Source of the DNA: Candidatus Poribacteria bacterium
Lineage (GTDB): Bacteria > Poribacteria > DTPJ01 > WJIO01
Assembly (NCBI GenBank): GCA_014730235.1
Contig: WJIO01000138.1
Coordinates: 1-17,287, forward strand
Length of the DNA: 17,287 bases
Direction: 5' to 3'
The notes below the pieces were generated by a model. The model was not told the origin of the DNA. It did no database searches and saw only the letters and a program-made list of their open reading frames with translations. A program made the translations under genes and the position numbers. Shown here one piece after another: positions 7,367 through 15,473 of this stretch; the first letter of the stretch is position 1, and each line of letters opens with the position of its first letter.

Positions 7367-8611
7367 TTAACCTATGGGCCATCCGGGTACAGGTTCGGAA
7401 CGCATGGCTTCAATGGAATACAATTCTGAAACGGTAATCTCACGGCCCAGTTTGGCAGAAAGCAGAGATCCGCTTAGAATTTCCATGACTTTCATGCCGT
7501 CTTCACCTGCGGAGATCGGCTTTCCATCATCAACACAGGCATCGAGAAAATCTTCAAGTTTACTTGGAGTGGACATTTTCGGCATTTCCAACGTCTTTTC
7601 CACAAGATTGGGATTATAGCGTCTCTTGTTGCCAGCATCGTCTATATCCCATTTTCCCTCATCAACAATAAGGGTGTCATTTCTGATCGCACCTTTTGAT
7701 CCAAAGATGAATATGCCTTCAGTCATATCCTTCATGTTGGTGATCCAGCCATCCTCGAATGTGAAAGTCATGCCGTTTTCAAATCTAACAAAAACGGTGA
7801 CATGTTCATCAACGTCATAAACATCAGGGCCATCATATAATGGTTCTGCGCCATGATAAGCCGTTCCGCTGATGGTTGCTGGCTGTGGATCTCCCATAAG
7901 ATAAAGTACCCTATCAACCTGATAGACGCCAATATCATACATACCGCCGCCGCCACCTTTGCTGGAATCCAGGAACCACTTGGAGAAATTGGGCATATCC
8001 AGTCCCGGTCGTCCTCTTACCCTGAAGCTGGTCTGACGGCCGTAATAAACATCACCCAATCTACCTGATGTGACGTAATTTCGTATGGCATGGTTTAAAG
8101 GGCCTAGCCGGGTTCCACCGCTTTGATAACCGAGTTTGACACCGGACTTGTTACATGCCTCGCACATAATTTTAGCCTCTGTGGCTGTTCTGGACATGGG
8201 CTTTTCGCAGTAAACATGCTTGCCGGCTTCTGCCGCCGATATTGTTATAGGAGCATGGGCAAAAGGCGGCGTGCAAAGACTGATGGCATCAATCTCAGGC
8301 AGGGCCAGCATTTCGTTATAATCAGTAAAAATTTTGATTTCGGCCTTGCTGTATTCGTCCAGCAAAGCCGCCCTAATTTCCAGCTTTTCTTTTTTCTCCG
8401 GTGATTCGGCTTTTTTTGCAGCTTCGGCAGCTTCCTGAGCACGGTTTTTAGTTTCCTGGATAATACTAGAGGCTCTCTTTTCAGCAACATCTTTTACTAC
8501 ATCACAGACTGCCAGCATCTGCGCTTTTTCAATTAAATCCAGATAACCTCTGACATGAGCGCCTGAAATCATACCACATCCGATGATACCAATTCCCATT
8601 TTTTCTGCCAT
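7367..8611 (-). CDS. Gfo/Idh/MocA-family oxidoreductase with helical insert
   Basis: 414 aa. A Rossmann NAD(P) domain opens with GIGIIGCGMISGAH (about 6-19) and ends with the family signature Glu136-Lys-Pro (YCEKPMS). The C-terminal domain has the glycine-rich GGGGGMYDIGVYQVDRV and the sheet residues typical of sugar dehydrogenases. It likely oxidises or reduces a sugar or inositol-like ring. Between the second beta strand (AVCDVV) and FTDYNEML lies about 40 extra residues rich in Ala, Lys and Glu (roughly 50-90), absent from the usual fold, where this gap is about 20 residues. Two adjacent ATGs exist; the second (8611) lies six bases from AAGGAG against three for the first (8614), so it is preferred. 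The gap of 97 bases upstream may hold its own promoter. Confidence 0.92.
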   Translation of the reverse strand: MAEKMGIGIIGCGMISGAHVRGYLDLIEKAQMLAVCDVVKDVAEKRASSIIQETKNRAQEAAEAAKKAESPEKKEKLEIRAALLDEYSKAEIKIFTDYNEMLALPEIDAISLCTPPFAHAPITISAAEAGKHVYCEKPMSRTATEAKIMCEACNKSGVKLGYQSGGTRLGPLNHAIRNYVTSGRLGDVYYGRQTSFRVRGRPGLDMPNFSKWFLDSSKGGGGGMYDIGVYQVDRVLYLMGDPQPATISGTAYHGAEPLYDGPDVYDVDEHVTVFVRFENGMTFTFEDGWITNMKDMTEGIFIFGSKGAIRNDTLIVDEGKWDIDDAGNKRRYNPNLVEKTLEMPKMSTPSKLEDFLDACVDDGKPISAGEDGMKVMEILSGSLLSAKLGREITVSELYSIEAMRSEPVPGWPIG

Positions 8612-8635
8612 CATGATCTCCTTTTATTCATCTCT

Positions 8636-8664
8636 ATAATACCATAAATCATAGGGAATATGAA
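8636..8664 (-). promoter_or_regulatory. Possible internal promoter upstream of the 414-aa oxidoreductase
   Basis: Reading the minus strand, TTCATA (8664-8659), 17 bases, then TATTAT (8641-8636), 24 bases before the start codon. The -35 match is 4 of 6 and the -10 match 5 of 6. The 97-base gap, larger than others in the run, fits a sub-operon start. Confidence 0.35.
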
Positions 8665-8708
8665 TACAAAATTAAAAATATTGATACTAAATAAATACGC
8701 TTATAGTA

Positions 8709-9467
8709 TTAAGCCCGTGCGATAAATCCCTTTAACCTGCTGGCAGTCTCAGTAAGAACATCCAGTGGCAAATTATGCCCTTTAATGATCTCAAGAGAGA
8801 TATAACCATCATAATCTATAGTCTTGATCAACTTTGCCAGGTGCAGTATATTGTCGTTATCAGGACTAAGCACCTCTTCGTGGACATGGAAATGCCTTAG
8901 ACGGGGTTTAAGGGTGTTGAAAGTCTTATCATCCATGGTTGAATGATTCCAGAGAACACCGAAATTTGATGTTTTAACCCGTTTAATAACATTATCGGCT
9001 TCATCTGCCCCTTTGATAATGTCGTGCCCACATTCCAGCATAGGACATACACCCAGAGATTTAGCGTAGTCCCCCACTTCGTCATAACATGCAGCCACAT
9101 ATTCAGCCGCTTCATCAGTCAGCTTTGGTATCCCGCCACCGGCAAAAGTTCGGACAACCTTTGCGCCTAAATCTGCTGCCAGATTCAGGTTTGCTTTGGC
9201 AGTCACTATATTTTCCTGTCTTATTGCAGGATCAGCAGAGGCGAACTGTACGGACGTAGCCACGCAGGGAATTTCTAATCCTTCATCAGCAAACAATTTC
9301 TTAACGTATTCCCTTGTATCTGCGGATGATTGGGATGAAATTTCATGTTTATGTCCGGCATCAACGCGGATTTCAACGCCATCATAACCGACTTTTTTAG
9401 CAAATTTTACAATCTTTTCAATTTCCCATTCGGGAAGGACAAAAGTCATAAATCCTAGTTTTATCAT
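8709..9467 (-). CDS. TIM-barrel sugar phosphate isomerase/epimerase (xylose-isomerase-like)
   Basis: 252 aa, typical of the AP-endonuclease-2-type TIM-barrel family that includes hexulose epimerases and inosose-type isomerases/dehydratases. Family landmarks are VGYDGVEIRV (Glu32), GAKVVRTFAGG, CPMLECGHD with Glu145, LRHFHVHEE (His193/His195) and GYISLEI with Glu226. Glu145, a His and Glu226 are expected metal ligands. At the place of the usual Asp ligand the sequence reads LWNHST, giving Asn174. The start follows AGGAGG with a nine-base spacer. The gene starts 22 bases after the 351-aa oxidoreductase stop, and pairing of a Gfo/Idh dehydrogenase with such a barrel is a standard sugar or inositol catabolism arrangement. 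The exact reaction cannot be assigned. Confidence 0.88.
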   Translation of the reverse strand: MIKLGFMTFVLPEWEIEKIVKFAKKVGYDGVEIRVDAGHKHEISSQSSADTREYVKKLFADEGLEIPCVATSVQFASADPAIRQENIVTAKANLNLAADLGAKVVRTFAGGGIPKLTDEAAEYVAACYDEVGDYAKSLGVCPMLECGHDIIKGADEADNVIKRVKTSNFGVLWNHSTMDDKTFNTLKPRLRHFHVHEEVLSPDNDNILHLAKLIKTIDYDGYISLEIIKGHNLPLDVLTETASRLKGFIARA

Positions 9468-9489
9468 GTTAATTTCCTCCTGATTTTTA

Positions 9490-10545
9490 CTATGCTATGG
9501 CTACGGATTGGCCTATCCTGTTTGATTCGTAAATACCATCGGTAATCTTCTGCATAACCAGGGCCTGTTCCAGGGAAGTTTCCACCTTCTTTCCTTCCCT
9601 CACAGCATAGACGAAGTTTTTAAGGACGCTATTATCTGAAGTGCTGTCACCCTCTTCCCATATAGTTTCAGATACAACACCTTCTCCGGGGATGAATTTA
9701 TCCAGTATAACCGCATTGGGTTTACCTTTTTGTGCTTTCATAGGCAGATGCAATGTGGCGTCAGAACCTATAATCTCCCAGGCCTGGTCTGTGGTTGCGC
9801 TGGTGAATTCGCCTCTCTCCATTGTAAGAACAACACCATCTTCACAGGTAATAAACGCGGTGTAGTGAGAATCTGCATCTGAATTAGGGATTACATACTT
9901 GGACATCTTGTCGCCTACAGGCCACCATCTGGCCATTACTGCCTGAGGCTTTAACTGCCAGTCCAGGATATGCATCATATAGTTAAGATCGTAGCAACTC
10001 CAGTTGACAAGAATACCCCCGCCGTTGAGCTTCATGCTCTGCCGCCAGGGTGGTGGATTAGGGTTAGGATTGGGCGCGGCAGAAAGAACTATACGAAAAC
10101 GCACAGAGCGAATTTTGCCTAAAACACCGGTAGCCACGCATTTTCGGGCAGCTTCTGCATGTCCTGTAAAGGCCATTCGGGGAGAACAGCAGGCTACAAC
10201 CTTATCGCCACGCAGGTTTATCATCTTTTCAATATCCCCACAGTTGGCAGCAGCCGGTTTCTCTATGATGACATGCTTGCCTTTTTCCAGAGCTTTGAAG
10301 GCCACCGGAGTCCGATCCCATACAGGCATGGCCAGAGTAACAGCCTCGATCCTGTCGTCGTTAATCAGATCAGTATCGTTATAATAAATTGTTGATGCAC
10401 CGAATTTTTCCCCGTTGCCGTCAGCCCGTTCTTTAATTAAATCGGCTACTGCAACCAGATCCACCAGAGGAGACTTTGATGCCTCTGATGCATGGCTGGT
10501 TCCAATTACACCGCAACCGATTATTCCAAGTTTTACTGGCTCCAT
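9490..10545 (-). CDS. Gfo/Idh/MocA-family oxidoreductase
   Basis: 351 aa, the normal length for this dehydrogenase family. The NAD(P) site is GIIGCGVIGTSHA (Gly10-x-Gly12-x-x-Gly15), and the catalytic Glu95-Lys96-Pro97 is in HVIIEKPAAA. The C-terminal domain has GGGILVNWSCYDLNYMMHIL, equivalent to the GGG-x-x-x-D-x-x-x-H pattern of sugar dehydrogenases. An Asn-Pro repeat (PNPNPNPPP, about residues 157-165) lies in a loop. It would oxidise a hydroxyl of a sugar or polyol. AGGAGGT sits seven bases before the ATG. It heads the segment that contains the TIM-barrel isomerase and is 85 bases after the propeller gene. It is a distant paralogue of the oxidoreductase at 7367-8611 and lacks that protein's insert. 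Confidence 0.93.
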   Translation of the reverse strand: MEPVKLGIIGCGVIGTSHASEASKSPLVDLVAVADLIKERADGNGEKFGASTIYYNDTDLINDDRIEAVTLAMPVWDRTPVAFKALEKGKHVIIEKPAAANCGDIEKMINLRGDKVVACCSPRMAFTGHAEAARKCVATGVLGKIRSVRFRIVLSAAPNPNPNPPPWRQSMKLNGGGILVNWSCYDLNYMMHILDWQLKPQAVMARWWPVGDKMSKYVIPNSDADSHYTAFITCEDGVVLTMERGEFTSATTDQAWEIIGSDATLHLPMKAQKGKPNAVILDKFIPGEGVVSETIWEEGDSTSDNSVLKNFVYAVREGKKVETSLEQALVMQKITDGIYESNRIGQSVAIA

Positions 10546-10630
10546 TATGAATACCTCCTGTTACAATGCCAAAAAACCAAATAAAATGCGTTCTATGTTA
10601 TCAGATAAAGGCATCTTTGTCTATTGTGTT

Positions 10631-11749
10631 TTATTCTGTCAATATCTCAATCTTTTGATAATTGAAGCTGTAATAAGGTCTATGACTATCAATAACCTGA
10701 AAATCAGTAAAAACTAACCAGAAGGATTTACCGTCTTCAGCGATCCATTTGGGAGATATCTGGGGTTGATAGGCTCGCGCGCCAGGATCATTTTCAGGAG
10801 TCCAGGCTGTTTCTTCGTGAATCTGAGTCCATGGACCCCAGGGATGTTCTGCTGTCCAGAATCCCAGGTAACTCGGTTTGCCAAACCACATTCCATCTTC
10901 AGAACAACCCATCCCCCAGTTGGCCATCATGTAAACACCCAGCGGAGCGTTATACACTATGCTGGGATGCCATGAATAGGGATGAACCTTTGTATTCACC
11001 CATCCGGAAGGAAACGTATGCACGATCCCCATTTTGTTAATATCGGTGCTCCAATTTGCTGATCCATCGGGCTTTATTGATACAAAATATTCATAAGCTT
11101 TCCGATGGAGAATTTTATCCTTTGGAACCCGGAGCATAACCAGTTGATTCATATTCCCTTCATCGTTGCCGTTAGGGGCATATATATAGACATAACCATC
11201 GGTGTTATACTGGTAATTTTTGCCCATCTGCAATACTGTGATCAGGGAAAACGCGCCGTTTGGCTCAAAGAAAAACACCATATTATCTCTACTGCGATCC
11301 TCCCATTTTTCCCAGCTTACAGGACTGCCGTCCTGGTTACACCAGCTTTGACCGTTATCCGGCGAATAAATCAGCTTTGCTCCAGTAAATCTGGCTCCAG
11401 GTTGATGAAAAGGCGTGTTTGGTGTGCTGAGAAAATGGTATATATATCCATCAAGAGCTATGATGCCAAAACCATAATAACGATTACATTTCGGAGGAGC
11501 TTCAGTCAGGAGATCGGGAAAGTTTGGCAGAAATTCAGCAGTATGATTTTGGGCTTCGCCATTGATGGCAAAAAGCCTGGTATTATATGATTTCCCGGAA
11601 TATCCCGATATATCGGGCCAACCTGTTCCATCACATAGGCCAACATACTGCTTGTTGTTATCAGCCCAGGTCATATGCCAGTTATCACCGTTACAGTTAG
11701 ACCTGTGAATAGTCTCCTCAAGCCTTTTAATCCCTTTAATCTTTTTCAT
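10631..11749 (-). CDS. DUF4185-like beta-propeller protein, probable glycosidase-type
   Basis: 372 aa from the ATG at 11749, preceded by GGAAGGTGA. A longer reading from GTG at 11758 puts the ribosome site too close. The protein is rich in Trp, Tyr and Gly and shows an Asp-box-like motif SPDNGQSW (about 129-136) of the kind found in sialidase-like and five-bladed propellers, plus repeated blocks such as YGFGIIALDGYIYHF, KVHPYSWHPSIVYNAPLGVYMMANWG and WTAEHPWGPWTQI. These fit the DUF4185/GH43-like family, which acts on or binds carbohydrate; this is motif recall. No signal peptide. It begins five bases after the fucosidase stop, with its ribosome site inside that gene, so the two are co-translated and may degrade the same glycan. 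Catalytic residues were not identified. Confidence 0.7.
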   Translation of the reverse strand: MKKIKGIKRLEETIHRSNCNGDNWHMTWADNNKQYVGLCDGTGWPDISGYSGKSYNTRLFAINGEAQNHTAEFLPNFPDLLTEAPPKCNRYYGFGIIALDGYIYHFLSTPNTPFHQPGARFTGAKLIYSPDNGQSWCNQDGSPVSWEKWEDRSRDNMVFFFEPNGAFSLITVLQMGKNYQYNTDGYVYIYAPNGNDEGNMNQLVMLRVPKDKILHRKAYEYFVSIKPDGSANWSTDINKMGIVHTFPSGWVNTKVHPYSWHPSIVYNAPLGVYMMANWGMGCSEDGMWFGKPSYLGFWTAEHPWGPWTQIHEETAWTPENDPGARAYQPQISPKWIAEDGKSFWLVFTDFQVIDSHRPYYSFNYQKIEILTE

Positions 11750-11754
11750 AATCT

Positions 11755-13125
11755 TCACCTTCCTTCACCGGGAGATGATTTGTATATACTTATATTGGAA
11801 ATAGCTGGAATGTCTTTTGATTCTTTTATTAACACCCTTAAGCAGTCTGTCCTGACAGGTGATACCCGAAGCAGGCGTTTGTAACCAATAGTAGTACCCT
11901 CAGCTATTTGCTTCCACTGGTTATCTAGACATGCCTCAATAGCAAAAGTTGATATACGCTGACCAAAGCGGATCGGTTCCTGTATCATAACAGTATCAAA
12001 ATATGAAACCTGTTTCAAGGTTATTTCAATATAGCTTTCTATTATACTATCATCTGTAGCCCAGTATGTTTCAGATGAAGCATCAAGGACGTTTGATGGT
12101 GAGAATTTCGGGTGAGTTTGTCTGTAATTACTGGCTTTTACAGTACCTTCTGATGCCAGATCTGTCTTAAATGTTTCATCAAGAATCTGTCTGAATTCTT
12201 TCAATGAAGCTATATCGTTTTCATGAAACAAACCCCGTCGATCAGGGGGTATATTAAGGAGTAAAACACCGTTGCGACCTACAGACTTATAATATATATC
12301 AATCAACTGCTGGGGTGTTTTAACTTTGTCATCCTCCGCCGGATGATAAAACCAGCCGGGACGGATAGATACATCACATTCCCCTGTAACCCATCTTTTG
12401 CCATCGGGATCGCCAGAGTTTAAATATTTGGTGTCAGCTTTGCCTATGGTTATCTCATCATTATTTATAGTTGACCAGTTGGTTTCCCCTGCGATACCGC
12501 TTTCATTGCCGATCCATCTTATATCAGGGCCTGCGTCTGAAAATATGAGGGCATCAGGCTGTAATTTTCTTATTAAAGTCCGGTAAGCCTGGAAATCATA
12601 TTCCATGTCCTTTGCATCAGGCCCTTTAGCACCATCCATCCAAATTTCTGATATTTTGTCATAATTTGTAAGTAATTCTTCCAGTTGGTTCAAATAATAC
12701 TGATTATATTCATCAGTTCCATATTTTGGTTCATGTCTGTCCCAGGGTGAAAGATAAATTCCCATTTTCAAACCCATTTCTGCACATGAACGGGATAATT
12801 CAGCCAGTATATCCCCTTTACCATCTTTCCAGGGAGAACTTTTAACTGAATGATCAGTATATTTTGACGGCCACAGACAGAAACCATCATGGTGTTTTGC
12901 CGTAATAATTAGCAATCCCATTCCTGCCTTTTTTGCTACTCTGGCCCACTGACTGGTATCAAGTTTCGACGGGTTAAAAATAGAAGGGCTTTCTGTACCA
13001 TCACCCCACTCTTTGTCTGTAAAGGCATTTACAGTGTAATGAATAAACCCGATCAATTCCATCTGTTGATATTCAATTTGTTGTTTAGTGGGAAGGACAT
13101 CCATTGGTCTAATATCTTCAGCCAT
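11755..13125 (-). CDS. GH29 alpha-L-fucosidase with C-terminal discoidin-like (F5/8C) domain
   Basis: 456 aa. Residues about 20-325 are a GH29 catalytic barrel: GFIHYTVNAFTDKEWGDG, AKHHDGFCLWPSKYTDHSVK (74-93), MGIYLSPWDRHE, and the nucleophile Asp164 in SEIWMDGAKG. The wording of the first motif is closer to the GH29-B (alpha-1,3/1,4-fucosidase) style than to the FGIFIHWG of GH29-A, an inference. Residues about 335-450 form a beta-sandwich like a discoidin or F5/8C module (VLDASSETYWATDD, YIEITL, STFAIEACLDNQWKQI, LRVLI). There is no signal peptide, so it probably acts inside the cell on imported oligosaccharides. GGAGGT lies five bases before the ATG. It is the first gene of the catabolic run, with a palindrome just upstream (13140-13155). 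Confidence 0.92.
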   Translation of the reverse strand: MAEDIRPMDVLPTKQQIEYQQMELIGFIHYTVNAFTDKEWGDGTESPSIFNPSKLDTSQWARVAKKAGMGLLIITAKHHDGFCLWPSKYTDHSVKSSPWKDGKGDILAELSRSCAEMGLKMGIYLSPWDRHEPKYGTDEYNQYYLNQLEELLTNYDKISEIWMDGAKGPDAKDMEYDFQAYRTLIRKLQPDALIFSDAGPDIRWIGNESGIAGETNWSTINNDEITIGKADTKYLNSGDPDGKRWVTGECDVSIRPGWFYHPAEDDKVKTPQQLIDIYYKSVGRNGVLLLNIPPDRRGLFHENDIASLKEFRQILDETFKTDLASEGTVKASNYRQTHPKFSPSNVLDASSETYWATDDSIIESYIEITLKQVSYFDTVMIQEPIRFGQRISTFAIEACLDNQWKQIAEGTTIGYKRLLRVSPVRTDCLRVLIKESKDIPAISNISIYKSSPGEGR

Positions 13126-13139
13126 TATTACCTCCGTTT

Positions 13140-13155
13140 GGATAATTTATTATCC
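13140..13155. promoter_or_regulatory. Perfect 7-2-7 palindrome, candidate operator of the catabolic operon
   Basis: GGATAAT-TT-ATTATCC is a perfect inverted repeat just upstream of the fucosidase ribosome site, ending 14 bases before its ATG. Its size and place suit a repressor dimer (for instance GntR/LacI-like) that blocks transcription or initiation. No regulator of that kind is coded in the window. A chance palindrome in AT-rich DNA is the alternative. Confidence 0.35.
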
Positions 13156-13159
13156 GTTT

Positions 13160-13296
13160 TTTAGTGTAATCGTTAAAAAAATGGATATAATTTAGTTGTC
13201 ATTCCTGCTTTCGCAGGAATGACAAATTTTGTAATTTACTATCATTATAAAGGTATTTTCTAAACACATTTTTCATTTTTTAACGATTACTTTAGT
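13160..13296. repeat. MITE-like palindromic element, copy 2
   Basis: Arms GTAATCGTTAAAAAA (13166-13180) and its exact complement (13276-13290) flank the core palindrome GTCATTCCTGC-TTTC-GCAGGAATGAC (13198-13223). The core is the same as in the 4371-4486 element but inverted. The outer arms differ from those of that element, so this is a related subfamily. No coding capacity. Either strand would form a stable hairpin between the response regulator gene and the fucosidase gene. Confidence 0.6.
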
Positions 13297-13452
13297 GAAA
13301 AGCATGTAGAATATTTATAGGAAAAAGCAGTGGAGTGTGTAAGATTGGAAGAATTAAGGGGGAATGTTACTGACTTAAGGAAATCGGTTTTTCTGATTTG
13401 AGTGTGTTAATAATAAGAAACCTCTATGAACTTTCATCACTATATTTAAAGT

Positions 13453-13529
13453 AATGACAAATTTTGTAGTTTATTATTATGACAAAGGATACATCTAAAA
13501 ACATTTTTCATTTATTAATGGTTACTATA
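13453..13529. repeat. Degenerate second copy of the element's right arm
   Basis: These 77 bases align without gaps to 13218-13294 at about 80 percent by eye, sharing AATGACAAATTTTGTA, CTAAA, ACATTTTTCATTT and GTTACT-like blocks. The palindromic core is lost, leaving only its last bases (AATGAC). Confidence 0.5.
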
Positions 13530-13537
13530 ATACAAAA

Positions 13538-15448
13538 CTATTTATGATTCATCAAGCTGTATTTCTCCATTTTCCTGTAAACTGTTGCCCTGTTAATGCC
13601 CAACAACTTGGCTGTCTGCCGGATATTATCACCTGTAGCATCCAGGGCACGGATTAAAGCATTTTTTTCCATTTCCGCCAGAGTATGGATTTCATCTGTT
13701 GATATTTCTTCATCTGAAGCCTTTACCTTATGTTCATGGTAGTCACGTATTTCACTGGGTAGGCTTTCTGGTTGTAAAACACTGGAGGTTTCTAGAAGAA
13801 CAGCCCGGTCAATGACGTTTTCCAACTCTCGAACATTACCTGGCCAGTTATAATTCATCAGAATCTGGAAAGCCTCTTTTGATATTAGAGTTATAGATTT
13901 TTCATCCCTGTCTGACGCTTTCCTTAAAAAATGTTCAGACATGATAGGTATATCTTCCACATGTTCCCGAAGGGCGGGAAGGTGTATGGGAAAAGCGGCA
14001 ATACGATAATATAAATCTTCCCTGAAATCACCATCTTCTATAGCTTCTTCCAGGTCTTTATTGGTTGAGGCAATAATTCTCACATCAACAGGTATTGTAT
14101 TTGTGCCTCCAATCCGTTGAATTTCCCTTTCCTGAAGAACTCTTAAAAGTCTGGCCTGGAGGTTTGGGTGCATTTCTCCAATTTCATCCAGAAGTATAGT
14201 ACCACCGTTTGCCTGTTCAAATTTACCTATTCGACGGGCTGAAGCACCGGTAAAAGAACCTTTTTCATGGCCAAAGAGTTCACTTTCAATAAGAGTCTCA
14301 GGTATTGCTGCACAATTAACTGCAACAAATGGCCCGGATTTTCTGTGACTGTTAAAATGTATAGATTTTGCCACCAATTCTTTACCTGTTCCGCTTTCCC
14401 CTCGGATAAGGACGGTAATATCGCTCTGTATAGCCTGTTTCATCAGCGCATAAAGTTCCATCATTTTTTTGCTTTTACCGATTATGTTATCGAAAGAATA
14501 TTCTTTTTCCAGTTCGGCCCTAAGCCTGAGTACCTCGGCTTTCATTTCTTCAATTTCCAATTCCTTGGAAAAATCACGATAAACAATAATATAACCTATT
14601 ATGCCATTAACAGCATCCCGGACAGGGGCTATATACTGATAAAGCATAGTAGGCCCATCTGACTTTATCTCAACTATGGTTTCTATAATATCGTCTGAAT
14701 CATCTGCTAAGAATTTTTCGACTTTTTCAAATGCGTTGGGCTCCTGAAAACGATCACGCATATGCTCCCGAAAATCATGATATTGCATAGAATTCATTAA
14801 CTCATGATCCAGTTTAAACATGTTCCTATAGCATCTATTTGCAAACAAAAGATTGCCATCAACGTCCAACATGGCAATAGCGTCACCGGTGGAATTAAGC
14901 ACAGCTTCAAGATGCTGGTTATTAATTTCAATCTGTCGGTTTCTAATCATGAGTTCTCTTTCTACGTTCCATTTTTCCACCAGAGATATTGTCATCTGTT
15001 GTATCATCTCACGATTAAAAGGTTTTCTTATATAAAGCAGTTTATTCAGAAGTTCCATATTCCGGGTGATTTCCGGAAGTGTTCTATCAGGTTGGCCAGT
15101 CATTATAACAATTTCGATATTTTTGTCAATTTCCCTGATTCTACGGGTCGTCTCAACACCATCCCAGCCTGGAGGCATTCTTATATCAATATAGGCTACA
15201 GCTATAGGATTTTCTGATTTAATCGCATCTTCAACCTTTTTATAGGCGGTCTTTCCATTATCGGCATGTATTATATCAAAATCCGGTAAAAAATTTTCAT
15301 TTACATCAAAACCCATAGACTCAGCCATTTTATCAGTGGATGCCTCTATTACTATATCCGGATTTAGCATCTCTTCAAAATCCCGATGAAGTTCTTTTTG
15401 ATCGTCAACTATTAAAACCCGATTGTTCCAGCTTTCCTTGAATTCCAT
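13538..15448 (-). CDS. Sigma-54-dependent response regulator (REC-PAS-AAA+-Fis)
   Basis: 636 aa from the ATG at 15448, chosen because GAGGGG lies six bases upstream and the REC fold starts right after it. The longer frame to 15562 would run inside the kinase gene. The REC domain (1-150) has acidic pair Asp15-Asp16, phospho-acceptor Asp88 in [12 protein letters not shown], Thr117 and Lys142. Its first strand is separated from the usual second by about 30 extra residues (28-58). A PAS domain (about 175-295) and a short coiled coil lead to an AAA+ sigma-54 activation domain: Walker A GESGTGKE (Lys356), GSFTGA (397-402, a variant of GAFTGA), Walker B TILLDE (421-422), [11 protein letters not shown] Fis-type helix-turn-helix (about 597-632) ends it with [20 protein letters not shown]. 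It is the kinase's partner. No sigma-54 promoter is visible nearby, so its target is unknown. Confidence 0.95.
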   Translation of the reverse strand: MEFKESWNNRVLIVDDQKELHRDFEEMLNPDIVIEASTDKMAESMGFDVNENFLPDFDIIHADNGKTAYKKVEDAIKSENPIAVAYIDIRMPPGWDGVETTRRIREIDKNIEIVIMTGQPDRTLPEITRNMELLNKLLYIRKPFNREMIQQMTISLVEKWNVERELMIRNRQIEINNQHLEAVLNSTGDAIAMLDVDGNLLFANRCYRNMFKLDHELMNSMQYHDFREHMRDRFQEPNAFEKVEKFLADDSDDIIETIVEIKSDGPTMLYQYIAPVRDAVNGIIGYIIVYRDFSKELEIEEMKAEVLRLRAELEKEYSFDNIIGKSKKMMELYALMKQAIQSDITVLIRGESGTGKELVAKSIHFNSHRKSGPFVAVNCAAIPETLIESELFGHEKGSFTGASARRIGKFEQANGGTILLDEIGEMHPNLQARLLRVLQEREIQRIGGTNTIPVDVRIIASTNKDLEEAIEDGDFREDLYYRIAAFPIHLPALREHVEDIPIMSEHFLRKASDRDEKSITLISKEAFQILMNYNWPGNVRELENVIDRAVLLETSSVLQPESLPSEIRDYHEHKVKASDEEISTDEIHTLAEMEKNALIRALDATGDNIRQTAKLLGINRATVYRKMEKYSLMNHK

Positions 15449-15473
15449 AATAATCCCCTCTGGCTTTTTATTT

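Larger units (their letters stand above)
13126..13537. other. Intergenic region with repeats and candidate operator upstream of the catabolic run
   Basis: A 412-base AT-rich gap with no gene. It holds the 16-base palindrome at 13140-13155, a MITE-like element (about 13160-13296) and a second, degenerate copy of that element's right arm (13453-13529). A possible promoter for the fucosidase run (minus strand, TTAACG about 18 bases from TAATAA, the latter within the palindrome) is too poor to list separately. No sigma-54 type -24/-12 pair (GG-N10-GC) was found on either strand. Confidence 0.55.

Noticed and set aside
10040-10085. Asn-Pro repeat (NPNPNPPP) and CCTAATCC-like repetition in the 351-aa oxidoreductase
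   Set aside because: Very short and in a loop. Probably a simple sequence slip with no function that can be argued.
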